A stretch of DNA of 64,000 nucleotides from Alphaproteobacteria bacterium (GTDB lineage: Bacteria > Pseudomonadota > Alphaproteobacteria > Bin95): assembly GCA_022822125.1 (NCBI GenBank), contig JAJECF010000002.1:1-64000 (forward strand). Reading direction: 5' to 3'. The notes beneath the pieces are model-generated. The model was not told the origin of the DNA. It made no database searches and saw only the letters and a program-made list of their open reading frames with translations. The translations under genes and the position numbers were made by a program. This document shows positions 25,201 through 34,097 of this stretch, in pieces (position 1 is the first letter of the stretch; each line of letters begins with the position of its first letter).

Positions 25201-26325
25201 ATGCAGGACTGCATCGCCCTCGTCGTTGCGGCCGGCCGGAGCACGCGCTTCGGCGGCCCGAAGCCCAAGCAGTACATGCCGTTCGGCGACAGGACGGTCC
25301 TGGCTGCCGCGGCGATGGCGCTCCGCCCCTTCATGCCGGTGGCGTGCGTCATCCATCCCGACGATACCGGGCGCTACCGTTCGGCGACCGCCGGTCTCGA
25401 CCTGCTGCCGCCGGTCTTCGGCGGAGCGAACCGGCAGGAGAGCGTCCGCAACGGCCTGGAGGCGCTGGCCGGCGATCCGCCGAGGCATGTGCTGGTTCAC
25501 GATGCCGCGCGCCCGGACCTGCCTGCGGCGGTTGTGCTGCGGCTGCTGGAGGCGCTGGAAACGCATGACGGGGCCGCGCCCGGCCTGCCGGTCGCCGATA
25601 CGCTTAAGCGGGTCGAGGACGGCCAGGCGGTCGGCACCGTCTCCCGCGACGGCCTCTGGCGCATACAGACGCCCCAGGCCTTCCGGTTTGCCGCCTTGCT
25701 GGACGCGCACAGGCAGGCCGCATCAGGCGCCTATTCGGACGACACGGCGCTGGCCGAGGCCGCCGGGCTTGGCATCGCCGTGATTCAGGGCGACACCCGG
25801 CTCGAAAAAATCACGGGCCCCGACGACGTCGCTCGGTATTCGGGCCCCGACATACGCACCGGCCACGGCTTCGATGTCCACCGGCTCGCGCCCGGCGACG
25901 GCGTCACCCTTTGCGGCGTCCGCATCGCGCATGACAGGACACTCGCCGGCCATTCCGACGCCGATGTCGGCGTACACGCCCTCACCGACGCGATTCTCGG
26001 CGCATTGGCCGAAGGCGACATCGGCCGGCTCTTCCCGCCGTCCGACCCGCAATGGAAGGGCGCGGCTTCGGAGATTTTCCTGGCCCGCGCGCGCGACATG
26101 GCGGCGGCGCGGGGCGGGCGCATCCTGCATTGCGACGTGACGCTGATCTGCGAGGCGCCGAGGATCGGCCCCCACCGCGACGCCATGCGCGCCGAACTCG
26201 CCCGGATTCTGGCAATTCCGGCGGATCGTGTATCCGTCAAGGCGACGACTTCGGAGAGGCTGGGCTTCACCGGGCGCGGCGAGGGCATCGCCGCGCAGGC
26301 GACGGCGACCCTGTCGCTGCCGTGA
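25201..26325 (+). CDS. ispDF: Bifunctional IspD/IspF, MEP isoprenoid pathway (374 aa)
   Basis: Two steps of the non-mevalonate pathway in one protein. Residues 1-215 are 2-C-methyl-D-erythritol 4-phosphate cytidylyltransferase, with VVAAGRSTRFGGPKPKQY for CTP binding, VHDAARP and QTPQAFRF. Residues 219-374 are MECDP synthase, with TGHGFDVHRL (zinc ligands Asp225 and His227), GHSDADVGVHALTDAILGA, and a C-terminal KATTSERLGFTGRGEG. The fusion is typical of alphaproteobacteria. The ATG at 25201 is chosen; a TTG 13 codons upstream adds an unlikely tail. Its stop overlaps pgpA (GTGA). The IS1595 element lies about 100 bases upstream. Confidence 0.96.
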   Translation: MQDCIALVVAAGRSTRFGGPKPKQYMPFGDRTVLAAAAMALRPFMPVACVIHPDDTGRYRSATAGLDLLPPVFGGANRQESVRNGLEALAGDPPRHVLVHDAARPDLPAAVVLRLLEALETHDGAAPGLPVADTLKRVEDGQAVGTVSRDGLWRIQTPQAFRFAALLDAHRQAASGAYSDDTALAEAAGLGIAVIQGDTRLEKITGPDDVARYSGPDIRTGHGFDVHRLAPGDGVTLCGVRIAHDRTLAGHSDADVGVHALTDAILGALAEGDIGRLFPPSDPQWKGAASEIFLARARDMAAARGGRILHCDVTLICEAPRIGPHRDAMRAELARILAIPADRVSVKATTSERLGFTGRGEGIAAQATATLSLP

Positions 26326-26783
26326 ACCTGCTCGCCACGGTTTTCGGGCTGGGGCATCTTCCTTGGGCGCCGGGCAGCTGGGCTTCGCTTGCCGCCCTGC
26401 CTCCGGCCTGGGCGATTGTCTGGACGGGCGGACCCTGGGCGCTAGCCGCCGCCGCCGTGCTGCTGGGCCTCGCCGGCTGCCATGCGGCCTCGCGATACGA
26501 GCGGGAAACGGGCGAACGCGACGCCAGCGCGGTCGTGGTCGATGAAGTCGTGGGGCAATGGCTGGTGCTGGCGACGCTGCCGCTCGAACTCCTCGCCTAC
26601 GGTCTCGGGTTCATCGCATTCCGCTTTTTCGACATCGCCAAGCCGCCGCCTGTAGGATGGGTCGAGCGGAAGATTCCTGGAGGACCGGGCGTGATGGCTG
26701 ACGATGTGGCGGCGGCGGCCTGCGCCGCTGCGCTGCTCCATCTTGCCGATTGGGGGGTGGGACATGGCGTTCTTTTCGGATGA
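26322..26783 (+). CDS. pgpA: Phosphatidylglycerophosphatase A (153 aa)
   Basis: Inner-membrane enzyme that dephosphorylates phosphatidylglycerophosphate to phosphatidylglycerol. The GTG start overlaps the ispDF stop (GTGA). Motifs are FGLGHLPWAPGSWASL, DEVVGQWL, FRFFDIAKPPPVGWVERKIPGG and a final GVMADDVAAA, the metal-binding acidic sites of the PgpA family. Hydrophobic stretches are at about 20-45, 70-95 and 125-145. The last 20 bases overlap pncC. An ispDF-pgpA-cinA order is common in Rhodospirillales. Confidence 0.93.
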   Translation: MNLLATVFGLGHLPWAPGSWASLAALPPAWAIVWTGGPWALAAAAVLLGLAGCHAASRYERETGERDASAVVVDEVVGQWLVLATLPLELLAYGLGFIAFRFFDIAKPPPVGWVERKIPGGPGVMADDVAAAACAAALLHLADWGVGHGVLFG

Positions 26784-27273
26784 CCTGCTGGAAGCGGCGG
26801 AAGGCCTGCTCGACTCCTGCCGCGCCAGGAGGCTCCGGGTAACGACGGCTGAATCCTGCACCGGCGGCCTCATCGCCTCGCTGATGACCGAGATACCGGG
26901 GTCTTCCGACGTAGTGGGGCGCGGCTTCGTCACCTATTCCAACGAAGCCAAGCAGGACATGCTGGGCGTGCGGGCCGAAACGCTGGCCGCCCACGGTGCG
27001 GTGAGCGGCGAAACAGCGCGGGAGATGGCCAGGGGCGCACTCGCCCGCGCCGGCCCGGACGCAAACCTCGCTATCGCCGTCACCGGCGTGGCCGGGCCGG
27101 GGGGCGGTTCCGCGGAAAAGCCGGTCGGCACGGTCTGGCTGGCGGTCGCAGCCGCCGGCGGCGAAACCGTGGCGACGAGACGCCATCTCGATGGCGACCG
27201 CGCACAGATACGCCGCGCTGCGGTCGAATGCGCCGTCGCAATGCTAAATTCGGCTGTGGAGCGCGCCGACTGA
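26764..27273 (+). CDS. pncC: Nicotinamide-nucleotide amidohydrolase PncC, CinA C-terminal type (169 aa)
   Basis: Hydrolyses NMN to NaMN plus ammonia in pyridine nucleotide salvage. The stand-alone CinA-C domain is complete: TTAESCTGGLIASLMTEIPG with the catalytic Ser, then GFVTYSNEAKQDMLGV and AVTGVAGPGGGSAEKPVGTV. The N-terminal CinA (MoaB-like) domain is missing, as is usual for the PncC form. The ATG at 26764 overlaps the pgpA end by 20 bases. Confidence 0.93.
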   Translation: MAFFSDDLLEAAEGLLDSCRARRLRVTTAESCTGGLIASLMTEIPGSSDVVGRGFVTYSNEAKQDMLGVRAETLAAHGAVSGETAREMARGALARAGPDANLAIAVTGVAGPGGGSAEKPVGTVWLAVAAAGGETVATRRHLDGDRAQIRRAAVECAVAMLNSAVERAD

Positions 27274-27301
27274 CAGCGCCCGAAACCACAAGGAAAGACG
27301 T

Positions 27302-28852
27302 ATGGGCTGGTCCCGCGAGATCGAGGATATTCACGCCAAGCGCAAGGCGGCGCTGGAACAGGGCGGCGCAGAGGCGGTAGCCCGCCAGCACGCGCAGGGA
27401 CGTCTGACCGTTCGCGAACGCATCGACGGCCTGGTCGATCCGGACAGCTTCCGCGAGCATGGGCGCGGCGCGGGCGGCGTCGAGCGCAATGCCGACGGGA
27501 CGCTCAAGAGCTTTACGCCTGCCAATTTCGTGGTTGGCATGGGCCGTATCGACGGCCGGCTCGTGGCTGTCGGCGGCGAGGATTTCACGGTGCGCGGCGG
27601 GTCGCCCAATGCGGCGGGTCTGCGCAAGAGCGTCTATATCGAGGACCTTGCGCTGCAATACCGCGTGCCGCTCATCCGTCTGCACGAGGGCGGCGGCGGC
27701 AGCGTTACCGGCGCCGGCGGCGGAGGCCCGGTCGGCGAGCCGGTCCATGCGCCGCGCCGCTTTGCGTCGGTGGCCGAGTGTATGGGCGCGGTGCCGGTCG
27801 CAACGGCGGCGCTCGGCCCGGTCGCGGGCCTGCCGGCCTCCCGGCTGGTTGCGGCGCATTTTGCGGTGATGACGAAGGAAACGGCCCAGGTGCTGATCGC
27901 CGGGCCGGCGGTCGTCAAGCGGGCGCTCGGCGAAGACGTGACCAAGGAAGAGCTGGGCGGCGTCCAGGTCCATGCCAGAAGCGGCGCCATAGACAATGTC
28001 GCCGAGGATGAGGCGGATGCGCTCGCGCAGATCCGCCGGTTCCTTTCCTATCTGCCGCAAAATGCCTGGCAGGTGCCCGTCCGCATGGATACGGGTGACG
28101 ATCCGGCCCGCGCCGACGACGAGCTGCGCAGCATCGTGCCGGAGAACCGGCGCAAATTCTTCAACATGCGCCGCGCCATCGCGATGATCGTGGACAGGGA
28201 CTCGGGATTCGAGATGTCGCGCCAGTACGGCCCGGGCCAGATCACCATGCTCGCGCGGCTGAACGGCTACCCGGTCGGCGTCTTTTCCAACGATTCGCGC
28301 TTCTATGCGGGCGCGATGACTGCGGACGGCGCGCGCAAGGCGCGGCGGTTCATCGAGTTCTGCGAGACTTTCAACCTGCCGATCGTGAGCTTCGTCGACG
28401 AGCCCGGCTTCATGATCGGCAGCCAGGCAGAGCAGGAGGGCGCCATCCGGGCCGGCACGGCCGCGGTGCTGGCGGCGGCCACATGCCGGTCGCCCTGGGC
28501 GTCGGTCATCATGCGCAAGTCCTACGGCGTCGCCCAGGGCGCGCATTACGGCCCCGGCGCCTATGTTCTTGGCTGGCCGTCGGCCGAGATGGGCGCCCTG
28601 CCGCTCGAAGGAGGGGTGGCGGTCGCCTTCGGGCGTGAGATCGCCGCTGCGGAGGACCCGGAAGCGAAGCGCGCCGAGATTGAGGCGCGTATGGCGGCGA
28701 CCCTTTCCCCGGCCCGGCGTGCGGAGAGCTTCTCCATGCACGAGCTCATCGACCCTTGCGAGACGCGCTCCATGCTGTGCGAATGGGTCGAGTGGAGCCA
28801 GCAGCAGCTGGAGGCGCAGCGCGGACCGTCCCGCTTCGCCATCCGTCCTTGA
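27302..28852 (+). CDS. Acyl-CoA carboxylase, carboxyltransferase (beta) subunit (516 aa)
   Basis: Carboxyltransferase of the propionyl/methylcrotonyl/acetyl-CoA carboxylase type, moving CO2 from biotin to an acyl-CoA. It has the N-terminal QGRLTVRERIDGLVDPDSF, two crotonase-like halves with HEGGGGSVTGAGGGG and the later VDEPGFMIGSQAEQEGAIR, and MRKSYGVAQGAHYGPGAYV. A ribosome binding site (AAGGAAAG) precedes the ATG. No biotin carboxylase or biotin carrier gene is nearby, so the alpha subunit must come from elsewhere. birA is present at 37755-38486. Substrate preference is not readable; a role in branched or unusual acyl-CoA metabolism with the downstream enoyl-CoA hydratase is possible. Confidence 0.88.
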   Translation: MGWSREIEDIHAKRKAALEQGGAEAVARQHAQGRLTVRERIDGLVDPDSFREHGRGAGGVERNADGTLKSFTPANFVVGMGRIDGRLVAVGGEDFTVRGGSPNAAGLRKSVYIEDLALQYRVPLIRLHEGGGGSVTGAGGGGPVGEPVHAPRRFASVAECMGAVPVATAALGPVAGLPASRLVAAHFAVMTKETAQVLIAGPAVVKRALGEDVTKEELGGVQVHARSGAIDNVAEDEADALAQIRRFLSYLPQNAWQVPVRMDTGDDPARADDELRSIVPENRRKFFNMRRAIAMIVDRDSGFEMSRQYGPGQITMLARLNGYPVGVFSNDSRFYAGAMTADGARKARRFIEFCETFNLPIVSFVDEPGFMIGSQAEQEGAIRAGTAAVLAAATCRSPWASVIMRKSYGVAQGAHYGPGAYVLGWPSAEMGALPLEGGVAVAFGREIAAAEDPEAKRAEIEARMAATLSPARRAESFSMHELIDPCETRSMLCEWVEWSQQQLEAQRGPSRFAIRP

Positions 28853-28926
28853 ATCGCCGGCAGCCCGCTCGGCGCCGGAGGGCGCAGATTTGACATGAAG
28901 GAAACCGTGGTAAGCTGGGAGAGTAC

Positions 28927-28955
28927 AAAGGCGGCTTCTTCCGGGAGCCGCTTTT
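28927..28955 (+). terminator. Intrinsic terminator after the acyl-CoA carboxylase gene
   Basis: AAAG GCGGCT (28927-28936), a nine-base loop, then AGCCGC TTTT (28946-28955). The core six pairs are perfect and extend through a G-U pair and three A-T pairs into the T-tract. It closes the ispDF-pgpA-pncC-carboxylase unit. Confidence 0.65.
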
Positions 28956-29030
28956 CGATTCCGGGGCGAACGGAAGACGGTGAGATATGTCGGAAACGAA
29001 CGTGGATTATGCATCTTGGGCAAGGACCTC

Positions 29031-29066
29031 ATGACATTGAATGACAAAACATGACACATCATGACA
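29031..29066. promoter_or_regulatory. Four ATGACA direct repeats with exact 10-bp period
   Basis: ATGACA occurs at 29031, 29041, 29051 and 29061, each followed by four variable bases, so all copies face the same side of the helix. The array lies 86-121 bases upstream of the enoyl-CoA hydratase start and after the terminator. Helically phased direct repeats usually bind a cooperative regulator. I recognise no known operator with this pattern. It could also be a small tandem repeat without function. Confidence 0.5.
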
Positions 29067-29151
29067 TTCTGGCAGGCGCGCCGTGTCGCAAACCCGCCGC
29101 TCGAAGCAAGTGGGTGGAAAACGGCTCGCCGGTTCCAGGGAGATAAACTGC

Positions 29152-29940
29152 ATGCCTTTTCTTACCGCACAGCATGACTATGTCGCGGTTGCGACGCTGA
29201 GCCGCCCGGAAGCCCGCAATGCCTGGGGGCAGGACTTTTATGACGGCATCGCGGGGCACTTCGCCCGCTGGGCGGACGATGACAGCGTGCGCGCCGTGGT
29301 GGTGACGGGCGATGAGGAAGGACGTGCTTTCTCGGCGGGAGCCAACCTGAAGGACCCGAACACGCATGCGATGCCGCCGGTCGCGGAATTCGTCAAGGGA
29401 CTGTCGAAGCGGGAGCGCTTTCCCTTCGATGTCTTCATGGACTTCCCGAAACCGATCGTCGCGGCGGTCAATGGCTATGCCATCGGGATCGGCTGCATCC
29501 TGACCTTCTGCTGCGATCTTGTCGTGGCGAGCGACCGGGCGGAGTGGCGGCTGCCGCAGACGGCGCTCGGCATTTTGCCCGCCTATGGCGGCTCCGTGCG
29601 TCTCGCCCGGCTCGTCGGCAAGGGCCTCGCCATGCGCCTCGCAATGGGCTTCCCGCTCGACGCAGAGGAGGCGCACCGCATCGGGCTCGCGCAATGGCTG
29701 GTGCCGCATGAGACGCTGATGGGCAAGGCGATGGAAATTGCCGAGCATGTCGCTGCGCTGCCGCCGCTGGCTGTGCGGCTCACCAAGGAGTCGCTCAACC
29801 GCGGCATGGACATCCCGAACCTCAAGGACGCCGCCCTCGTTGACCTTTACCGGTTCATGACGCTGGAATTGACCGAGGACAAGGAAGAGGCCCACAGCGC
29901 CTGGCGGGAGCGGCGCACGCCGAACGTCAGGGGCGCCTGA
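29152..29940 (+). CDS. Enoyl-CoA hydratase/isomerase family protein (262 aa)
   Basis: Crotonase-fold enzyme. It has LSRPEARNAWGQDFYDGI, AFSAGANLKDP (oxyanion-hole strand), AAVNGYAIGIGCILTFCCDL (second oxyanion loop) and LPQTALGILPAYGGSVRLARLVG. The usual catalytic Glu pair is not fully clear, so an isomerase or hydrolase is possible. The ATG at 29152 follows AGGGAGA. The frame is open 23 codons earlier without a better start. It precedes the TauD-like gene by 23 bases and both probably form one transcript controlled from the ATGACA array. Confidence 0.88.
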   Translation: MPFLTAQHDYVAVATLSRPEARNAWGQDFYDGIAGHFARWADDDSVRAVVVTGDEEGRAFSAGANLKDPNTHAMPPVAEFVKGLSKRERFPFDVFMDFPKPIVAAVNGYAIGIGCILTFCCDLVVASDRAEWRLPQTALGILPAYGGSVRLARLVGKGLAMRLAMGFPLDAEEAHRIGLAQWLVPHETLMGKAMEIAEHVAALPPLAVRLTKESLNRGMDIPNLKDAALVDLYRFMTLELTEDKEEAHSAWRERRTPNVRGA

Positions 29941-29963
29941 CCGGAGCAGGGAGATCAGTTGCT

Positions 29964-30800
29964 ATGGCTTTCGAGATTCGCCCGCTGCCGGGAGTCGTCG
30001 GCGCCGAGGTGCTGGGGTTCGACATCGGGCGCGACGGCGCTGACGAGGCGGCCCGCCGGCGCCTGCTGGAAGCCTGGACCGACCGGGTCGTGCTGGCGTT
30101 CCGGGATATGGATATGGACGAAGCGGGTTTCATGCGGCTTGCCGGCCTTTTCGGCGAGAACGTGCCGCAGCCCGTGCAACGGCCGGAATACCGCGTCGAG
30201 GGATTTCCGTTCATCCGCCTGCTTTCGAGCAAGCACAGGGACACGCTTGGTGACAACAAGCCGCTCAATGTCGGCGGCACCTGGCACACAGACCATTCCC
30301 ACCTGCCCGACCCGCCCCGCGGCACGATGCTGCGCGCCATCCGCCTGCCCGGCGAAGGCGGCGACACAAGCGTCACCAACCAGCGCGCCGCCTATGAAGC
30401 GCTGGATGAGGAGACGCGCCGCGAAGTGGACCCGCTGGTCGGCCACCATGTCTATAACAGCCGCTATGCGCCGCGCCGCATGGCGACGATGACGTCGGAG
30501 GAGGCGCGCGAGGCGCCGAGCGCCCGTCATCGGCTGGCGCGGCCCCATCCCGTCAGCGGCCGCAAGGCGCTTTATTTCAACCCGATCCGCATCGAGCGCT
30601 TCGACGGCATGGACGCCGCCGCCTCGCAGGCGCTGATGGACCGGCTGATCGCCCATTGCGAGCAGGACCGCTTCGTTTACCGCCATCGCTGGCGCGCGGG
30701 CGATGTGCTGATCTGGGACAATGCCCAGGCGCTGCATATGGTCCGGCACGACTACGACCCCGCCGAAGAGCGGATCATGCACCGCACCCTAGTCGGCTGA
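29964..30800 (+). CDS. TauD/TfdA-family Fe(II)/2-oxoglutarate dioxygenase (278 aa)
   Basis: Non-haem iron dioxygenase. Metal ligands are His108 and Asp110 (TWHTDHSHLP) and His258 (ALHMVRHDY). The 2-oxoglutarate-binding Arg lies in RIMHRT near the end. VSGRKALYFNP and DVLIWDN are conserved strands. The substrate may be a sulfonate, an aryl-oxyalkanoate or another carboxylate; context with a crotonase suggests acyl-chain or xenobiotic catabolism. The ribosome binding site is GCAGGGAG. It ends convergently with lolD, the coding regions overlapping by 12 bases. Confidence 0.9.
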   Translation: MAFEIRPLPGVVGAEVLGFDIGRDGADEAARRRLLEAWTDRVVLAFRDMDMDEAGFMRLAGLFGENVPQPVQRPEYRVEGFPFIRLLSSKHRDTLGDNKPLNVGGTWHTDHSHLPDPPRGTMLRAIRLPGEGGDTSVTNQRAAYEALDEETRREVDPLVGHHVYNSRYAPRRMATMTSEEAREAPSARHRLARPHPVSGRKALYFNPIRIERFDGMDAAASQALMDRLIAHCEQDRFVYRHRWRAGDVLIWDNAQALHMVRHDYDPAEERIMHRTLVG

Positions 30801-31478
30801 ATGCTCCTGCAGCACGCCGTCCTCCAGCCGGACGATCCGGTCCAGCTGGCGGGCAAGGTTTATATTGTGGGTCGCGACCAGGGCGGCGACGCCGGCTTCA
30901 TGCGCCAGTTCGAGAAAGGTCCGTATGACGAGGCGCCCATTGGCTTCGTCGAGATTGCCGGTCGGCTCATCAGCCAGCAACAGGCGGGGCGCATTGGCGG
31001 TGGCCCGCGCTATGGCGACGCGCTGCTGCTCGCCGCCGGAAAGCCGCGCCGGGCGGTGGTCCGCCCGGTTCGACAGGCCGACCATGGCGAGGAGGGCATC
31101 CGCCCGCGAGCGCGCCTCGCGTTTCGACCGGCCGGTGACGAGCTGCGGGATCACGAGGTTCTCGCGCGCCGAGAATTCCGGCAGCAATTGGTGGAACTGG
31201 AATACGAAGCCGAGATGGCGCGCCCGCATGGCGCTCAGCTTCTTGTCGGCGAGGCCGGCGGCGCTTTCGCCGCAAATCCGGACTTCGCCGGCGTCCGGCT
31301 GGTCCAGCAGGCCCGCGATCTGGAGCAGCGTCGTCTTGCCGGAACCCGAAGGTCCGATCAGCGCCACGGTTTCGCCTTCGCTCACGGTCAGGTCGACCTG
31401 CCGCAACACCGGCAACCTCGTGTCGCCCTGCGCGAAGGCGCGCTGCACGCCATCAAGTTTCAGCGCCACCCTACTCAT
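30789..31478 (-). CDS. lolD: Lipoprotein-releasing ABC transporter ATPase LolD (229 aa)
   Basis: ATPase driving release of outer-membrane lipoproteins from the inner membrane to LolA. It has Walker A GPSGSGKT, the Q loop in GFVFQFHQLLPEF, signature LSGGEQQRVAIARA, Walker B LLADEPTGNLD and a final VATHNINLA. FHQLLPEFSA is typical of the MacB/LolD group. The start is set at the ATG at 31478, whose first bases overlap the permease stop by 8; an ATG four codons upstream is possible. It is the last gene of the long minus-strand run. Confidence 0.93.
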   Translation of the reverse strand: MSRVALKLDGVQRAFAQGDTRLPVLRQVDLTVSEGETVALIGPSGSGKTTLLQIAGLLDQPDAGEVRICGESAAGLADKKLSAMRARHLGFVFQFHQLLPEFSARENLVIPQLVTGRSKREARSRADALLAMVGLSNRADHRPARLSGGEQQRVAIARATANAPRLLLADEPTGNLDEANGRLVIRTFLELAHEAGVAALVATHNINLARQLDRIVRLEDGVLQEHSAD

Positions 31479-32718
31479 AGCGCAGCGCATCCGCCGGATC
31501 CTGCCGCGCCGCCCGCCAGCAGGGATAGAGCGGCGCCAGGAAGGAAAGGAGAAGGCTCATCGCCACCACGGCCGCCACCTCCGTCGAGTCCACCCTGGCC
31601 GGCAGCCTGGAAAGGAAATAGATTTCCGCCTGGAACAGGTCCGTCCCGGTGAAGCTCTCGATCCACCGGCGCAGGCGCTCGATATTCACCGCGCAAGCGA
31701 GGCCGAGGCCGAAGCCGAGCGCGGTGCCGATCACGCCGATGGACGCCCCCGTAAGGAAGAAAATACGCATCATCGAACCGCGCGTCGCGCCGATGGCCCG
31801 AAGGATGGCGATGTCCCGCGCCTTGTCCTTCACCAGCATGATCATGCTGGAGAGGACATTGAACGCCGCCACCATGATGATGAGCGTGAGGATGAGGAAC
31901 ATGACATTCCGCTCGACTTCGAGCGCGCTCACGAAGCTTGCATTGGACTGGCGCCAGTCGAACACACGCACGTCAGGATCGGTCGCTGACAGGATGCGCG
32001 CGCCGACCTCGCGCACATTTTCCGGATCGGTAATCTTTACCTCGATATTGGTGACGCCGTTGCCGAGCTTGAAGAAACGCTGCGCCGTTTCCAGCGGCAT
32101 GTAAGCATAGGTGTTGTCATATTCGTACATCCCGACCTGGAAGGTCGCGAGCACGCGAAACGCCTTGGTCCGCGGCATGGCACCGAACGGCCCGGCGCTG
32201 CCCTTTGGCGCCACCATGGAAATGCGTCCGCCGGGCCCCACCCCGATTCGGGCCGCCAGGCGGTCGCCGAGCACCACGCCAGACGGATCGCCGAACGCAT
32301 CAAGCGCCCCGGAGCGCAGGTTGTCGGTGACGATTGCAAGCGAGCGCAGGTCCTCTGCCCTGATTCCCCGGGCAAGCGCCCCCGAAGCGACGCCTTCGCG
32401 CACAACCATCGCCTGCCCTTCCACAGAGGGATGCGCGCTCGTGACCCCCTCGACCGACCGCACCTGGCCGGTCAGCTTGTCGAAATCACCGAGCGGGCCG
32501 CGATCCGGCGCCATCACCGCGATATGGCCGTTCAGGCCCAGCACACGGTCGAACAGCTCGGCGCGAAAGCCGTTCATAACCGCCATCACGACGATCAGCG
32601 TCGCAACGCCAAGCGCGATGCCAACCAGCGAGATGATCGCGGTGAGCGATATGAACCCTTCCTGCCGCCGCGCACGCAAATAGCGGAAAGCGACGGTCCG
32701 CTCGAATGCCGGGAACAT
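31471..32718 (-). CDS. lolC: Lipoprotein-releasing ABC permease LolC/LolE (415 aa)
   Basis: Inner-membrane subunit of the LolCDE complex. The N-terminus FERTVAFRYLRARRQEGFIS precedes TM1 (about 22-48). A large periplasmic domain (about 50-270) follows, then three C-terminal TM helices (about 275-300, 318-345, 380-405). KDKARDIAILRAIGATRGSM is the cytoplasmic coupling helix. Only one permease gene is present, as usual in alphaproteobacteria, so a homodimer is likely and the C/E label is arbitrary. The ATG shares one base with the proS stop (TGATG). Confidence 0.92.
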   Translation of the reverse strand: MFPAFERTVAFRYLRARRQEGFISLTAIISLVGIALGVATLIVVMAVMNGFRAELFDRVLGLNGHIAVMAPDRGPLGDFDKLTGQVRSVEGVTSAHPSVEGQAMVVREGVASGALARGIRAEDLRSLAIVTDNLRSGALDAFGDPSGVVLGDRLAARIGVGPGGRISMVAPKGSAGPFGAMPRTKAFRVLATFQVGMYEYDNTYAYMPLETAQRFFKLGNGVTNIEVKITDPENVREVGARILSATDPDVRVFDWRQSNASFVSALEVERNVMFLILTLIIMVAAFNVLSSMIMLVKDKARDIAILRAIGATRGSMMRIFFLTGASIGVIGTALGFGLGLACAVNIERLRRWIESFTGTDLFQAEIYFLSRLPARVDSTEVAAVVAMSLLLSFLAPLYPCWRAARQDPADALRYE

Positions 32719-34034
32719 CAGGCGAGCCGCGCCAATGCCGATTCCAGCGAAATCTCCTCGCGTTCGCCGGTCGCGCGGCGCTTGAGCTCGACGTGTCCCT
32801 TGTCGAGGCCGCGCGGACCGACGATCACCTGCCAGGGCAGACCGATCAGGTCCATATCCGCAAATTTCACCCCGGCGCGCTCCGGGCGGTCGTCATAAAG
32901 CGGCTCCCGGTGGACAAGTTTGGCGTAAAGATCGTCGCAGACGCCGTCGCAACGCTCATCGCCCTGCCGCAGGTTGACGATCCCGACCCCGTAGGGCGCA
33001 ACGGATTCCGGCCAGACGATACCCTGTTCATCGTGGCTCGCCTCGATTACCGCACCTACCAGCCGCGAAACGCCAACACCGTAGGAGCCCATATGCACCG
33101 CGGTCTCCTCCCCTCCGGCGGTCGTTATACGCGCGCCGAGCGGTTCGGAATATTTGGCGCCGAAATAAAAGATGTGGCCGACCTCGATGCCGCGCCCGAC
33201 ATAACGCCGCTCGGACGGCACCTCGGCCTCGAAGACAGCTGCATCGTGCTTTTCGTCGGTGCGCGCGTAGGGCCGGGTGAAATCCTCCACCACAGCCCGA
33301 ACCGCCTCCGGGTTCTCGTAATCGACCTCACGGGCGAGCATGTCGAACTCCACGCAGTCCCGGTCGCAATAAACGCTGCTCTCGCCCGTATCTGCGAGGA
33401 TAAGGAATTCGTGGCTGAGATTGCCGCCGATAGGCCCCGACTCCGCTTCCATCGGCACCGCCTTCAGGCCGAGCCGGGCGAATGTTCTGAGATAGGAGAC
33501 GAACATCTTGTTGTAGGAGAGGCGGGCCGATTCGAAGTCGAGGTCGAAGGAATAATTGTCCTTCATCAGGAACTCACGGCCCCGCATCACGCCGAAGCGG
33601 GGCCGGACCTCGTCCCGGAACTTCCACTGGATGTGGTAGAGCATTTTGGGCAGGTCGCGGTAACTGCGGATGTGGGTCGCAAAAATTTCGGTAATCTGCT
33701 CCTCATTGGTCGGTCCGTAGAGCATGTCGCGGTCGTGCCGGTCCCGGATTCGAAGCATTTCCGGGCCATAGTCGTCATAGCGGCCCGAGCGGCGCCAGAG
33801 ATCCGCCGATTGCACGGTCGGCATAAGCACTTCCTGAGCTCCCGCCCGGTCCTGCTCCTCGCGAACGACCTGCTCGACCTTCTTCAGCACACGAAAGCCG
33901 AGCGGGAGCCAGGAATAGATGCCGGCCGACGCCTGCTGGACCATGCCGGCACGCAACATCAGGCGATGCGAAACGATCTGCGCCTCGGAGGGCACATCCT
34001 TCAAAGTCGGCAGGAAAAGGCGGGTTCGGCGCAT
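32718..34034 (-). CDS. proS: Prolyl-tRNA synthetase, short alphaproteobacterial type (438 aa)
   Basis: Charges tRNA-Pro. Class II motif 1 is [20 protein letters not shown], motif 2 spans [20 protein letters not shown], and motif 3 is [15 protein letters not shown]. At about 438 aa it lacks the editing INS domain found in the 570-aa bacterial form, which is normal for alphaproteobacteria; mischarged Ala-tRNA-Pro must then be cleared by a free-standing enzyme not in this window. The anticodon-binding domain is at the C-terminus. It lies 63 bases after tag. Confidence 0.96.
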   Translation of the reverse strand: MRRTRLFLPTLKDVPSEAQIVSHRLMLRAGMVQQASAGIYSWLPLGFRVLKKVEQVVREEQDRAGAQEVLMPTVQSADLWRRSGRYDDYGPEMLRIRDRHDRDMLYGPTNEEQITEIFATHIRSYRDLPKMLYHIQWKFRDEVRPRFGVMRGREFLMKDNYSFDLDFESARLSYNKMFVSYLRTFARLGLKAVPMEAESGPIGGNLSHEFLILADTGESSVYCDRDCVEFDMLAREVDYENPEAVRAVVEDFTRPYARTDEKHDAAVFEAEVPSERRYVGRGIEVGHIFYFGAKYSEPLGARITTAGGEETAVHMGSYGVGVSRLVGAVIEASHDEQGIVWPESVAPYGVGIVNLRQGDERCDGVCDDLYAKLVHREPLYDDRPERAGVKFADMDLIGLPWQVIVGPRGLDKGHVELKRRATGEREEISLESALARLA

Positions 34035-34097
34035 GAGAGGAAAGCTCGATTGAATGTCCCGGGAAGCGGCGCCAATCTACAGCGTCCGCCCCTGCAT

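Noticed and set aside
27080..29062. 660-codon open frame on the minus strand
   Set aside because: Antisense to pncC and the acyl-CoA carboxylase gene; composition is Arg- and Ala-rich without any domain.
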